Notes: generated from the letters alone by a model not told the origin. Counted from the first letter of the stretch, positions 54,166 through 64,000 are shown. The stretch: 64,000 nucleotides of DNA from Ctena decussata (GCA_963989385.1 OZ022503.1:69290123-69354122), one strand, 5' to 3'. Numbers and translations are program-made.

Positions 54166-54408
54166 TTTGAGCCGCGACAGGAGAAAACCAACAATGTGGT
54201 TGTGCGCCCAGCGCAGACTCAGATCAGCCTGGGCATCCGCCCAGTTTGACTAGACTCTTCGTTAAGTGCTAAAAGGGTAGATAAGGGTCTAAGCTACCCC
54301 CATGCGGACAGCGAAGACTCTGGTCAGACTGGGCGGATGCCCATGCTGAACTGAGTCTGCGCTGGGCGCACAGCCACTTTGTTGGTTTTCTCGTGTCGCA
54401 GCTCAAAT
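54165..54408. mobile_element. Family A foldback MITE, copy 4 (best complete)
   Basis: ATTTGAGCCGCGAC at the left and GTCGCAGCTCAAAT at the right are complementary. CCAGCGCAGACTCAGATCAG / CTGAACTGAGTCTGCGCTGG and GGGCATCCGCCCAG / CTGGGCGGATGCCC also pair, giving about 100 base pairs per arm. Centre near 54280. Confidence 0.9.
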
Positions 54409-54744
54409 TTTCATTTTAGTCACCATTATTCGTCCTAATCAATCCGTTCTTTAGGACGGTTATAATACGTTTGAGAACTTTTGACATGTTTTTGTGTACA
54501 CACTTGAAGAAAATAAGTCGGTATATTTACAGAACTTTTTTTAAATTTTATTGAAACTGTTACATTAAAGAGTTGAATTACCTTTTCATTTGGGCTTTTT
54601 AAAAAAATGTTCAAGTAAAAAGGGGCGTGGTTGAAGTCTATATGAAGCATTAAGTTGATATATTTTTATAAGATTTTCACACCTTGCGATATATGATTAC
54701 TTTTGAATGATTAGATTGGAGACAAGGACACCCAGATCAGAATG

Positions 54745-54922
54745 GCCTCCCTTAGCGGGACACCCAATTGCCTCAAAGGTGAATGGGTACACTTTCAGGG
54801 GAAGCAATCCTGCTATTTTCATTTGAGCGTATCTTCTAAATTGGGATCAACTCTTAAAGAAAAGAATTTGCTCCTTTTGGAGCAAATTCTTTCCATTAAT
54901 AGTAGACCCCTTTTTGAAAGGA
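54745..54922. mobile_element. Family B foldback element
   Basis: GAATGGGTACACTTTCAGGG, GGGATCAACTCTTAAAGAAA and ATTCTTTCCATTAATAGTAG with tip CTCCTTTTGGAG. Confidence 0.8.
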
Positions 54923-54982
54923 CTAATTAAAATCTTAAAAAGTTCCTTCAAGAGTAGAGAATACATACAGAAGTAGGAACTT

Positions 54983-55028
54983 GGGCCAGACTACGTAGTT
55001 TCGGCTAATAAAGCCTCGTCAGTGACCC
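54983..55028 (-). ncRNA. Hammerhead ribozyme, type I, apparently intact
   Basis: Minus-strand reading: stem I GGGTCA, core CTGACGA (the invariant CUGANGA), stem II GGCT-TTATT-AGCC, core GAAA, short stem III CT-ACGT-AG, then TC with cleavage expected after this C (54989), followed by TGGCCC. TGGCCC pairs back to GGGTCA over six pairs (one G-U). Every conserved core residue is present, including the A15.1-U16.1 closing pair and H17 = C. Very short stem III is typical of retrozyme and Penelope hammerheads, which often act as dimers. Confidence 0.85.
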
Positions 55029-55042
55029 TGACAATATCTGGT

Positions 55043-55304
55043 GACGAAACCAGAAAAAAAGCATACTGTAATTTCTTAATTTTAATTAGGCTGTCGATTC
55101 AAAGACTGATTACTTTCAAAAGGATCCAAATAATATAAAAGACGATGATCTAGAATAATAGCCTAAATCGATCTCAAATTTTAGATTTCTCAGAATCTAT
55201 CCTCTGATCTCAAAGGATGTAGATAAAATATAATCTGCACTATGGATGATGTACGGGGAGACGTTTTACGGCCGCCACACGGCACAACACCAGCTGCAGT
55301 GAGG
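55043..55304. other. Interior between retrozyme repeats
   Basis: Non-coding. It begins with a small hairpin TCTGG-TGACGAAA-CCAGA and ends with a GC-rich stretch (GGGGAGACGTTTTACGGCCG, 55256-55275). No tRNA-primer site was recognised. Confidence 0.5.
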
Positions 55305-55365
55305 TAAAATTAAAATCTTAAGAAGGTCCTTCAAGAGCAGAGAATACATACAGAGGTAGGAACAT

Positions 55366-55411
55366 GGGCCAGACTACGTAGTTTCGGCTAAGAAAGCCTC
55401 GTCAATGACCC
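55366..55411 (-). ncRNA. Hammerhead ribozyme, second copy, core mutated
   Basis: Same fold as 54983-55028: stem II GGCT-TTCTT-AGCC, GAAA, CTACGTAG, TC, TGGCCC. The core reads TTGACGA, so invariant C3 is U; C3 normally pairs with G8, and its loss should abolish or strongly reduce self-cleavage. Stem I and stem II remain paired. Confidence 0.8.
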
Positions 55412-55564
55412 TGACAATTTTAAAATGATAGTGCTAAGCTACGGGTGATTTAAATAATGAGGTTCTTGAACTTGCATAATTGTATATTTTCTTATGATGC
55501 ATGAAATAAAGTACATGATACTTGGCGATCTGGGTAATTTCATTAAAGCGAGCGTTAGTGGGCT

Positions 55565-55720
55565 GTTAAGACTTGAGGGATGAAGGACTGGCGATTTTTT
55601 TTAACAGTATTTCAGTCTAAATCAGGACGATGTGGGATGGGGGTGGGGGGATCGAGGGGAATGGCGTTGATAATGAAAGGCTGTGTGCAATGGAATCCTG
55701 TTATGATTTCCACAAATAAT
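55565..55720 (-). mobile_element. SINE family 1 body, head missing
   Basis: TTTAACAGTATTTCAGTCTA, ATCAGGACGATGTGGGATGG and AATGAAAGGCTGTGTGCAAT match the 3' half of the family. Confidence 0.55.
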
Positions 55721-55929
55721 TTAGAATACTTGTGGATTAGTGTATTTAATTTCTTATGTATCTAAGATGAAACTGTTGGACGATTAAAGCAGGGGCACAC
55801 TACTCCAGCTCGCGTCAAGTGGCGTTACGTGACATCGACGTTATTTTCGTATATTTGCCAGTTGATAATGTAGCACGTTCGTAGTATGTTAGCCCATTCC
55901 ATTCGGGATATCCCTTTAGGGGTATCTGG

Positions 55930-55996
55930 GCAAACAGTTTGGATCCAGATCAGGCCCCACAAACGTAGGGCCTGATCTGAGATCCAAACTGTTTGC
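55930..55996. repeat. Family C core hairpin, copy 4
   Basis: GCAAACAGTTTGGATCCAGA / TCTGAGATCCAAACTGTTTGC, tip CAGGCCC / GGGCCTG. The tip sequence is unlike the other copies but still fully paired. Confidence 0.85.
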
Positions 55997-56483
55997 TGCC
56001 TAGACGTCATTTCTACAAGAGTTGGTTAGACCAACATTGTCAAAAATATTCTTGATTTTTTATGCAGACGACAATTTCAGCAGAAAGACAAAAAATACCC
56101 AGGATGCAATGGGTTAGAATGGCTTGATATTTGCGTGATATGTCATATTGGACAGATTTACTGTTGTTTCATTTTTTGTCGCACTTGCTTTTGCAAGGTG
56201 TAAATTTGGCATCTAATTTTCCTTCTGTCTAGCTGTCTGTCCGTCATTCCATCCGTCCGTCCGTTTACAGTTGCGTGGCTGGATCCCAGAATTTAAGTCC
56301 AGGCATAATCTGTTGACCGTAACTAGTACTTAAGAACTTTTCTCCCAAACGGTAATGGCCACTGTCATCAAACCTGGTTGAGGATGGTCTTCTGGGATGC
56401 TGGTGTACTTTATACCCTTAACCCATATTTTACGCGACCTCACGATTGCTTCAGGATAATTCAGTTCTGTACTACCATGGAAA

Positions 56484-56959
56484 GGCATATACTAAAACAT
56501 GGTGTAGTGTCAACTGTTGGAGTGGAGCATTGGAGCGGAGTGATTTTTTTTATTGAAGTGGCTTTTTGGAGTCAGGTTATAAGAAGATGATGAGCTCTCT
56601 GTGACTCTGCAGCTATAGGAATCAAAACCAGATCTACAGCTGCTCATTAATAAAATTAATGTCAGTAACAAGCCATCCACTTTGGGGAACCAGTAATTCA
56701 ACATTATGGCCATGTGAATTATCAGCAGCATAGAGCCTTGTCAGTTTGAAATAGGCCCCTTGGGATACGATAATGAATCTTGTCTAACTCGAACCAAATG
56801 AAATTGTACCTTCTGACTGTTGGACAGATACCCTGCCGGGTCCCCCCCCCCTCCACCAAAAAAAAAAAAAAAAAAAAAAAAAAAAGAAAAGAAAAAGAAA
56901 AACTCCACTCCGAGGCTCCACTCCAAAGGTTGACTACACTCCATGTTTCAGTATATGCC
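56484..56959. mobile_element. Inverted-repeat segment with 58-bp arms
   Basis: GGCATATACTAAAACATGGT ... TTGGAGTGGAGCATTGG pairs with CCGAGGCTCCACTCCAA ... CCATGTTTCAGTATATGCC. The interior holds a C/A homopolymer tract. Confidence 0.7.
56844..56902. repeat. Poly-C then poly-A tract
   Basis: C run with one T, then a long A run with G interruptions. Confidence 0.9.
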
Positions 56960-58045
56960 CCCATAGAAGCGCGATGCTGTTGAGACATACGGTTCTGCGT
57001 TATTGTTAGTTTTTTTTTTCTTTCTTCGTTTCGTTGATTTGTTTTGTTTGTTTTCGATAATTTAGTGTCAAGCAATTCATTATACTATAAAAGAATCATT
57101 TAGAAACGATAGAAGAACAAAAAGGAATGAATTTTGAATAAAATGATAATGAAAAGACATTTTTTCCTGCACGACTACCATGTTAAAATCGGTTTTTGAT
57201 TTTCTAATGCAGTTTTGAAGTTTTCTTGAACGGACATTATCTCTAACAAAACCTGCCTACAAACAACGACACATTGACCCCATCCTAACCTTCTGGCAGC
57301 ATGTCATTTGCATAAATTTAGAAATGTTATCACTAAATCGCTCCTTTTGTATTTGGTATGTAACGTGACCAACTTTATAGTCAAATACTAATTGAACGTT
57401 AATAAATGTGCTAAATCACATTGATACGTTAAAGATAACGTCCATCAGACTGTTGATCTCACAAATTAGCTTCGTCATCAGACAACGTGCCTTACACGGG
57501 GGCCCAGGGCGGCTGCTGAGCAATCCGGATCTCCGCTCTTTGTTTCTGAGAGATTCCATGAGATCGGCATATTATGCCTGCCAAAAGTGAAGTTACGAAA
57601 TTAAACTGCAGGCTGCAGAAGCAGATAGGTTTATGGTGTACTCTGAGCCTTTGTATTCCCGTACAGCGGAAGGTTCCAATTATCGTAATACAACGAGAAT
57701 CGTCAATTCTAATTTCCGTCGAAGTAAGGTATTTACCTTGTCAGAAAGTAACGTTATTTCTTAAGTTTGGGAAGTAACCGTCATTTCTTAAACTTTTTGA
57801 ATTATCAGTAGAACGGTAACTATGCTGAAAACTGAACTTTTATTTTTCGTAAGCACCCGCTGAGGAATAAAATTTCATTAATTTTTGTTCCTTCTTCCGA
57901 CTTCCGTCCTTTTTAACGCGGTAATACCGTATTGCTTATCGTACTTTGACTCTTTAAAGCTAAAGTTGATTCTTTGACAATACCGTCAACGTAGCATCAC
58001 GTATGAATACACGTTCAAACCTGACGCTGTCTTTTCTGGTGCGAC
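56960..58045. other. No recognisable feature
   Basis: Short frames at 57408 and 57574 show no family signal. Confidence 0.4.
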
Positions 58046-58049
58046 ATGT

Positions 58050-59156
58050 AAGGGAATTGACATTCATACTGCAACAATTAAAATCGACACATTCCGTGAC
58101 AACTCGAAAGTCATGCTGTTATACTTAATACAACCGAATGCAGCCGCTGGTTATTAAAAATATCATCAATCAAAGCTAGTTACTGGTAATGTGTGTTTTT
58201 GATTTTCTATTATAAGAATTGTCGTAAAGTTATAAATATTTAATTTGGAACTACAAGACGGCTATCCATTCTCTTTTAATTATAAAACTCTATAAGACTG
58301 GTATGCGGAGAGAATAAGAAATAACGAATGATTTATTTTAAGTATAAGACAATTCAGTAGATTAATATTCATTCCCCATTTATTTTTTGTGTAACTTTAT
58401 TATATGTTTCGTAAATGGAAGCGTTTATGTAAGTGCATGAGTCTGTATTCTTCTCTGAGTTATTCCTTTTGTCGAGTAAAATTGATTTAGTAAATTCTAA
58501 GATCTTTAGGTATTTTTCTCGGCGCAGCCGAGGTTTTTTTCACTTTTGTTCCACATATCACAAGATTTCATTGGTCAAATAACGCGTATATCAAAATTTA
58601 GCCAGTAATATCAAAGGCCAACGAACATTTAATCTTCGTTTTCTTTCCGTTGTACTGCACTGCCTGAATACTAGCACTCTGTCACATGTTAATTCAAAAT
58701 GTTTCGTTTGTTTGTACTGGAAACAGACGCGATATTCAAAAGTTTCTTTTAACAGTGTAGATCTACTATCGATTTCTACTTTCGGTTTAATACACACAAA
58801 CAAACATTGCATCATTTTGGTAACTTTTTTGGGAATCAGGTCAATCTCAAGATTGGATTTTGGAATTACAGATTGGACAGCTCAGTCTTGAGATAGGTCA
58901 TTGTCGCTACCCATTGTCAAAATTACGGTTGCGGGTGCCTACCGACATAGTTCACTTGAATCATATTTATAAAAGTTATTGTAAACTCTTCACCTAGAGA
59001 CATTTTACAAAACACACTTCTCTTTTTTAAACTCACCTGAGCCAGCGGCTCCGGTGGAGCTTATGGGATGGTAAGGCTCCGTCGTCCGCCGTACGTCGCC
59101 CGTCCGTCCGTCCGTCAACATTTTCAAACGACTTCTCCTCTGAAACCGCTGGGCCG
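58050..59156. repeat. 1.1 kb duplicated block, copy 1
   Basis: From AGGGAATTGACATTCATACT to GAAACCGCTGGGCCG it is collinear with 61819-62934, about 93-95% identical with small indels. It includes the CTCGGCGCAGCCGAG palindrome (58518-58532) and ends with the CTCACCTGAGC repeat start. Predicted minus-strand frames in the two copies are not kept in register. Could be a real local duplication or an uncollapsed haplotype beside the gap. Confidence 0.85.
59030..59156. repeat. CTCACCTGAGC repeat start
   Basis: CTCACCTGAGCCAGCGGCTC, (CCGT)n run, CATTTTCAAACGACTTCTCC. Same order at 62815. Confidence 0.8.
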
Positions 59157-59263
59157 TTTCTCGCAATAACGTGATAATTTTCTCGATATAACGAGTACAT
59201 TTATTTTTCTTTCTTTGGATGTGGTCCTTCTAGGCTTTCGTAAATAAGACCTAGGCAGGTATA

Positions 59264-59463
59264 NNNNNNNNNNNNNNNNNNNNNNNNNNNNNNNNNNNNN
59301 NNNNNNNNNNNNNNNNNNNNNNNNNNNNNNNNNNNNNNNNNNNNNNNNNNNNNNNNNNNNNNNNNNNNNNNNNNNNNNNNNNNNNNNNNNNNNNNNNNNN
59401 NNNNNNNNNNNNNNNNNNNNNNNNNNNNNNNNNNNNNNNNNNNNNNNNNNNNNNNNNNNNNNN
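59264..59463. other. Assembly gap, 200 N
   Basis: Exactly 200 unknown bases, a conventional scaffold-gap length, so the true distance is unknown. Confidence 0.99.
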
Positions 59464-59885
59464 AGACCCCCCATATTTACGGTAATATTTTAATATTATC
59501 TACAATTAGTTTATACCAGCAGGCCCCACATGTGCATACATTTACAAAAACATCCTATACAACATTCACATACATGTATTATTGATCTGCTACATTACTA
59601 AGTAAATGTTTCCACTAAAACTGAATTGCAAAAGAGTCACTAGCTTATGGGAGACAAAACCATTATGGCAAAATAAACACTCTCAAAGGCAAAAGTCCTA
59701 ATATAAAAACCCTTATTTTTATCATCATTCCTAGTTTTTCTCTATTGTTTCCCAGTCTTAAAATTGCCATTGAAATTGGGAAATTGCTTTAGCTTCTGGG
59801 GGACGTTGCCCCCCCAGACCCCCCCTTTGTTAACTTCTTAGCACATAACTTTCACTCCACCATTTTATTAATTCCCATTCATGTA
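59464..59885. other. No recognisable feature
   Basis: GCCCCCCCAGACCCCCCCT-type short C-rich stretch near 59810. Otherwise unremarkable. Confidence 0.4.
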
Positions 59886-59887
59886 TA

Positions 59888-59918
59888 ATGTAAGTAAGTA
59901 AGTAAGTAAGTAAGTAAT
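59888..59918. repeat. (GTAA)n microsatellite
   Basis: Seven consecutive GTAA units. Confidence 0.95.
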
Positions 59919-60084
59919 GTCTTTATTTAGTGAGGGTAACTCGGTTGGCAAGGCCAATCTTCCCCCGAGGCCCTCAATCATGACTCTATCATGTAAGTAA
60001 TGTGACTCTATCATGAAAGTATTTATCAAACTTTCTGAAGTACGAATAAAGCATGTTTGAGCATATATTGGGATAGAAAAGAAA

Positions 60085-60180
60085 ACTTAAATTCCTAATG
60101 TTAGCCCTAAAACTTTGCCAAAATAGCCCTAAATTTTGGCCAAAATATCTCTAATTTAAGGCCTAATTTTTTGCCAAACT
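60085..60180. repeat. Imperfect short repeats TAGCCCTAAA/TTTGCCAAAA
   Basis: TAGCCCTAAAACTTTGCCAA and TAGCCCTAAATTTTGGCCAA, with a third decayed unit. Confidence 0.5.
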
Positions 60181-60519
60181 CATACAGGGATGTTTGTATC
60201 TGTACCTTAGATGAAAAGAGTAACATGCTCCAGGCACTGGTTTGCAAAAGCAAGCTAAGCCATGCCCTAGGCCTGGTTAAAGACAGCACCATGTTCTTTT
60301 TGTGAGAAAAAAGGTGTAAAAATACTGATGTGGGTAAAATAAAAGAATATTAAGGTCAAGTAAACAAGGATCTGGTAGTTCAGCTATAAAATTAAAAAAA
60401 TAATAACCTGTTTGAGTTAGTTCGTAAAAAAAATAAATTAGCTCCCACTAGGTGAAAAAAAATAAATTGTTTCCAGAGGCCAGTGAAATAAAATGTCGTG
60501 TCTCCATCAAGAATACCAG

Positions 60520-60557
<38 letters not shown>

Positions 60558-60820
60558 CAGAAATGGTCGGTCCCTTAGATGACAATTTCTTGTACCCAAT
60601 TTCTTGTACCCAATTTCTTGTATGCGCGATATCTCTTGAACCCCCCCCCCCCCTCCCAGAAATGGTCGGTCCCTTAGATGACAATTTCTTGTACCCAATT
60701 TCTTGTATGCGCGATATCTCTTGAACCCCCCCCCCCCCCCCCCCCCCCCCCCCAGAAATGGTCGGTCCCTTAGATGACAATTTCTTGTACCCAATTTCTT
60801 GTATGCGCGATATCTCTTGA
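60520..60820. repeat. Three poly-C-separated tandem units
   Basis: CAGAAATGGTCGGTCCCTTA, GATGACAATTTCTTGTACCC and GCGCGATATCTCTTGAACC occur three times, joined by C runs of varying length (up to 36). Gly/Pro-rich frames on both strands are artefacts. Confidence 0.92.
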
Positions 60821-61760
60821 ACCAATGGATGGGATTTCACCAAACTTTCATGGATATATCATTGGGACAAGTGTAAGAGCTGATTAGATTTTGTTGACCT
60901 TGACCTCATTTTGAAGGTCACTGGAGGACTTAGATGACAATTTCTTGTACCCACTACATCTCCTGAACCAATGGATGGAATTTCACAAAACTTGCATGGA
61001 TACATTATTGGGACAAGTTTTTGAGCTGATTAGATTTTGGTAACCTTGACCTCATTTTCAAGGTCACTGGAGGACTTGGATGACAATTTCTTGTACCCAC
61101 TATATCTCCTGAACCAATGGATGGAATTTCACCAAACTTTCCTGGATACATGATTGGGACAAGTTTATGAGCTGTTTAGATTTTGGTGACCTTGACTTTA
61201 TTTTAAAGGTCACTGGAGGACTTACTTGGCAATTTCTTGTACCCACAATATCTCCTGAACCAATGCATGGAATTCCGCCAAACTTTCGTGGATACATGAT
61301 TTGGACAAGTTTAAGAGCTGAACAAAATTTTGGTGACCGTGACCTCATTTTCAAGGTCACAGGAGGATTTAGATATGTGAAAATTTTCACTAAATTGATG
61401 TATCTCTTTAGCCTTTGGCTTGATTTCCACTTTACTTTCATAGATATACCTATGGGACAGTGTAGAGTGTACTGTGTTTTGATGACCTCGACCCCATTTT
61501 CAAGGTCAAAAGCTATCTTACAAATGTGTTTTTTTCTCTTAAAAATGAGATATCTTGAACCAGTGGATGGATATTCATCTGACTTACATGAATGTATCGT
61601 TGTGACAGTTTTAAGACATGTGTAGTAGTTGGTGACCTAGACCCATTTTTGAAGGACATTGTCTTCTATGTAGGATATCTTTAGAACCAGCGGATGGATT
61701 TTGTCCAAACTTGCATAGATATTTTATTTGTACAGGCTTTTTATTCATTAGAGGGGATGG
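60821..61760. repeat. 146-bp satellite-like array
   Basis: Unit starts ACCAATGGATGGAATTTCAC at 60821, 60967, 61113 and 61259 (146 bp apart), then diverged units at about 61405, 61559 and 61686. Each holds GACCTTGACCTCATTTT, CAAGGTCACTGGAGGA and TTTCTTGTACCCAC. The poly-C units upstream are truncated versions of the same unit. Confidence 0.93.
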
Positions 61761-61818
61761 GAAATGGGCTGGTGGAGGGACATCAGTTATTCTCTGAAAA
61801 ACATTTCTAGATGCAGCA

Positions 61819-62934
61819 AGGGAACTGATATTCTTACTGCAACAATTAAAATCGACACATTCCGTGACAACTCGAAAGTCATGCTGTTATAGTTAATACA
61901 ACCGAATGCAGCCGCTGGTTATTAAATATCATCAATCAAAAGCTAGTTACTGGTCATGTGTGTTTTTGATTTTCTATTATAAGACTTGTCGCAAAGATAT
62001 AAATATTTAATTTTGAACTACAAGACGGCTATCCATTCTCTTTTAATTATAAAACTCTATAAGACCGGTATGCGGAGAGAATAACAAATAACGAATGCTT
62101 TATTTTAAGTATAAGACAATTTAGTAGATTAATATTCATTCATCTTTTTCTTTTTTTTTTTGTGTGTAATTTTACAAATATATGTTTCATAAATGGAAGC
62201 GTTTGTGTAAGTGCACGAGTCTGTCTTCGCTTTTGAGTTATTCCCTTTGTCGAGTAAAATTGATTTAATAAATTCTAAGATCTTTGGGTATTTTTCTCGG
62301 CGCAGCCGAGTATAATTTCGCTTTTGTTCCACATTTCACAAAATTTAATTGGTCAAATAACGCGTATATCAAAATTAGCCAGTAATATCAAAGGCCAATG
62401 AATATTTAATCTTCGTGTTTTTTTTGTTGTTGTTGTTTGTGTTTTTTTCCCCGTTGTACTGCACGGCGTGAATACTAGCACTCTGTCAGATGTTAATTCA
62501 AAATGTTTCGCTTGTTTGTACTGAAAACAGACGCAGATATTCAAAACTTTCTTTTATCCGTGTAGATCTACTTTCGATTTCTACTTTCGGTTTAATGCAC
62601 ACAAACAAACATTGCATCATATTGGTAACTTTTTTGGAATCATTGGATTTTGGAATTCCAGATTGGGCAGCTCAGTCTTGAGATAGGTCATTGTCGCTAC
62701 CCATTGTCAAAATTACGGTTGCGGATGCCTACCGACATAGCTCACTTGAGTCATATTTATTAAAGTTGTTGTAAACTCTTCACCTAGAGACATTTTACAA
62801 AACACACTTCTCTTTTTTAGCTCACCTGAGCCAGCGGCTCCGGGGGAGCTTATAGGATGGTAAGGCTCCGTCGTACGTCGTCCGTCCGTCCGTCAACATT
62901 TTCAAACGACTTCTTCTCTGAAACCGCTGGGCCG
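61819..62934. repeat. 1.1 kb duplicated block, copy 2
   Basis: Collinear with 58050-59156; the main differences are a longer T tract (62150-62161) and a GTTGTTGTTGTTTG insertion near 62425. It continues directly into the tandem array. Confidence 0.85.
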
Positions 62935-64000
62935 ATAGTAACCACATTTCATGTAGAACCTCTAGGGGGCGGGGGAACGAAAAGTTGTTCAAACGGTCCT
63001 GGTCACATCACCAACTTGGCCGCCACGCCCATATATGGTAAAAACCTTTAAAAAATCTTCTCCAGAACCAATAGGCCGATGGCCTTGAAACTTGGTATGT
63101 AGCATCGGATATAGGAGTACTACCAAGATTGATCAAATTATGACCTTGGTGTGACCTTGACCTTTTTTGCGGCAAGGTCTGTTGGCTTTCTGTAGCTTTT
63201 ATATGGGAAAGTGCTAGAACATAAGATATCTTGGAAACTGTTGAAGATTTTGACCTGAAAATTGGTTGTTACAGTCATCTTAATGAGTACATGAAAATGT
63301 GTGCATACAAGAGGTCAAGGTCATTCTTCGACCTTTGACCCTGGTCTCTCATATTTTGTCAATTTCACACATCTCCTCAAAAGCCATTGGGCCAACTATA
63401 ACCAAATTTCATGTAGAGCCTCTAGGAGGCGGGAGAACGACAAATTGTTCAAACGGTCCTAGTCACATGACCAACATGGCTGCCATGCCCATATATGGTA
63501 AAAAAGTTTAAAAATCTTCATCCCCAGAACCAATATGCTGATGGCCTTGAAACTTGCTATGTAGAATTGGGTATACAAGTACTACCAAGATTGTTCAAAT
63601 TATGACCTTGTGTTGACCTTGACCTTTTTTATGGTATGGTCAAATTTGCTTTCTGTAGCTTTTATATGGGAAACTGCTAGAACATAAGATTTCTTGGAAA
63701 CTGTTGAAGTAATAAAGTACATGAAAATACAAGAGGTCAAGGTCATTCTTTGACCTTTGACCCTGGTCTCATATTTTGACAATTTCTCACATCTCCTCAA
63801 AAGCCACTGGGCCAATTGTAACCAAATTTCACATAGAGCCTCTAGGGGCTGAGGGAAAGAAAATTTGTTCAAACGATCTGGGTCACATGAACATCATGGC
63901 CGCCATACCTATATATGGCATAAACCTTTACAAATCTTCTTCTCCAGAACCAAATGATCTATGGCTTTGAAACTTGGTATATAGTGAGTGAGTGAGTGAA
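62917..64000. repeat. 420-460 bp tandem array, runs off the window
   Basis: Units start at the CCGCTGGGCC / GCCATTGGGCC / GCCACTGGGCC motif at about 62920, 63381 and 63799. Each contains CAAATTTCATGTAGA, TTGTTCAAACGGTCCT, ATATATGG, CTTGAAACTTGGTATGTAG, TTGACCTTTTTT, AGCTTTTATATGGGAAA and TTTGACCCTGGTCTC. The third unit is cut by the window edge. No frame is conserved across units. Confidence 0.93.
63982..64000. repeat. (GTGA)n at window edge
   Basis: GTGAGTGAGTGAGTGAA. Confidence 0.8.

Larger units (their letters stand above)
54926..55425 (-). mobile_element. Retrozyme-like element: two direct repeats, 383-bp spacing
   Basis: TTAAAATCTTAA(A/G)AAG, TACATACAGA(A/G)GTAGGAAC, GGGCCAGACTACGTAGTTTC and GCCTCGTCA(G/A)TGACCCTGAC occur at 54928-55036 and again at 55310-55417, about 93% identical. 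Each repeat encodes a hammerhead ribozyme on the minus strand (see separate entries), and the interval between equivalent bases is 383. Retrozymes are small non-coding retroelements whose repeats carry hammerheads and whose RNA is circularised; those of animals have monomers of a few hundred bases. No protein is encoded. A pseudo-LTR piece of a Penelope-like element is the main alternative. Confidence 0.75.

Noticed and set aside
55030..55055. Possible plus-strand hammerhead core (GACGAAAC)
   Set aside because: Upstream CTGACAA lacks the required G8, and the stretch is a five-pair hairpin only.
54926..55425. Short LTR retrotransposon (TRIM)
   Set aside because: No TG...CA ends, primer-binding site or polypurine tract seen; the hammerhead fold explains the repeats better.
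60448..60843. 131-codon Gly-rich frame and its Pro-rich opposite
   Set aside because: Produced by poly-C/poly-G runs and repeated units.
61100..61625. Frames of 113-152 codons on both strands
   Set aside because: They lie entirely in the 146-bp array and are not kept between units.

Overview
The window reads as non-coding, repeat-dominated DNA from a metazoan nuclear genome, most likely a marine bivalve mollusc (a heterodont clam is my best guess). The reasons are: many tRNA-headed SINEs that share a short 3' tail; 'GACCTTGACC'-type tandem repeats; the 'CTCACCTGAGC...CATTTTCAAACGACTTCT' repeat that I associate with bivalve genomes; AT-rich intergenic DNA; and a 200-N scaffold gap. There is no operon, no bacterial gene and no intact host gene that I can defend. 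Almost all short open frames here are chance frames in repeats.

Layout. (1) 1-13.8 kb: a mosaic of small palindromic (foldback) transposons and SINE fragments. (2) 13.8-15.2 kb: a 700-bp tandem duplication in which each unit holds an exon-like block with splice-like edges, followed by a possible terminal exon. (3) 15.2-21.6 kb: one giant, diverged palindrome with its centre near 18.1 kb and arms of about 2.8 kb. A smaller TTAA-flanked palindrome is nested in its right arm. (4) 21.9-28.6 kb: further inverted-repeat elements and a 31-bp minisatellite of about 30 copies next to a perfect 28-bp inverted repeat. (5) 28.6-54.4 kb: more foldback elements, three copies of a TTAA-flanked 526-538 bp element, and three broken copies of one non-LTR retrotransposon (one with the inverted-5'-end structure of twin priming). 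There are also two copies of a SINE with a recognisable tRNA head, and a 1.04 kb terminal-inverted-repeat element. (6) 54.9-55.4 kb: two direct repeats 383 bp apart. Each carries a hammerhead ribozyme fold on the minus strand, the signature of an animal retrozyme. (7) 58-64 kb: a duplicated 1.1 kb block on both sides of an assembly gap, a poly-C-interrupted repeat, a 146-bp satellite-like array and a 420-460 bp tandem array running off the window.

How the parts relate: there is no gene network here. The shared theme is structure. Several unrelated short families (called A, B, C, D and P below) are near-perfect hairpins. In families C and D the tips differ in sequence between copies while still pairing. 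The most interesting items are the hammerhead-bearing retrozyme, the giant palindrome, the apparent covariation in the hairpin families and the tandem exon-like duplication. All family groupings were made by eye inside this window; no database search was possible.
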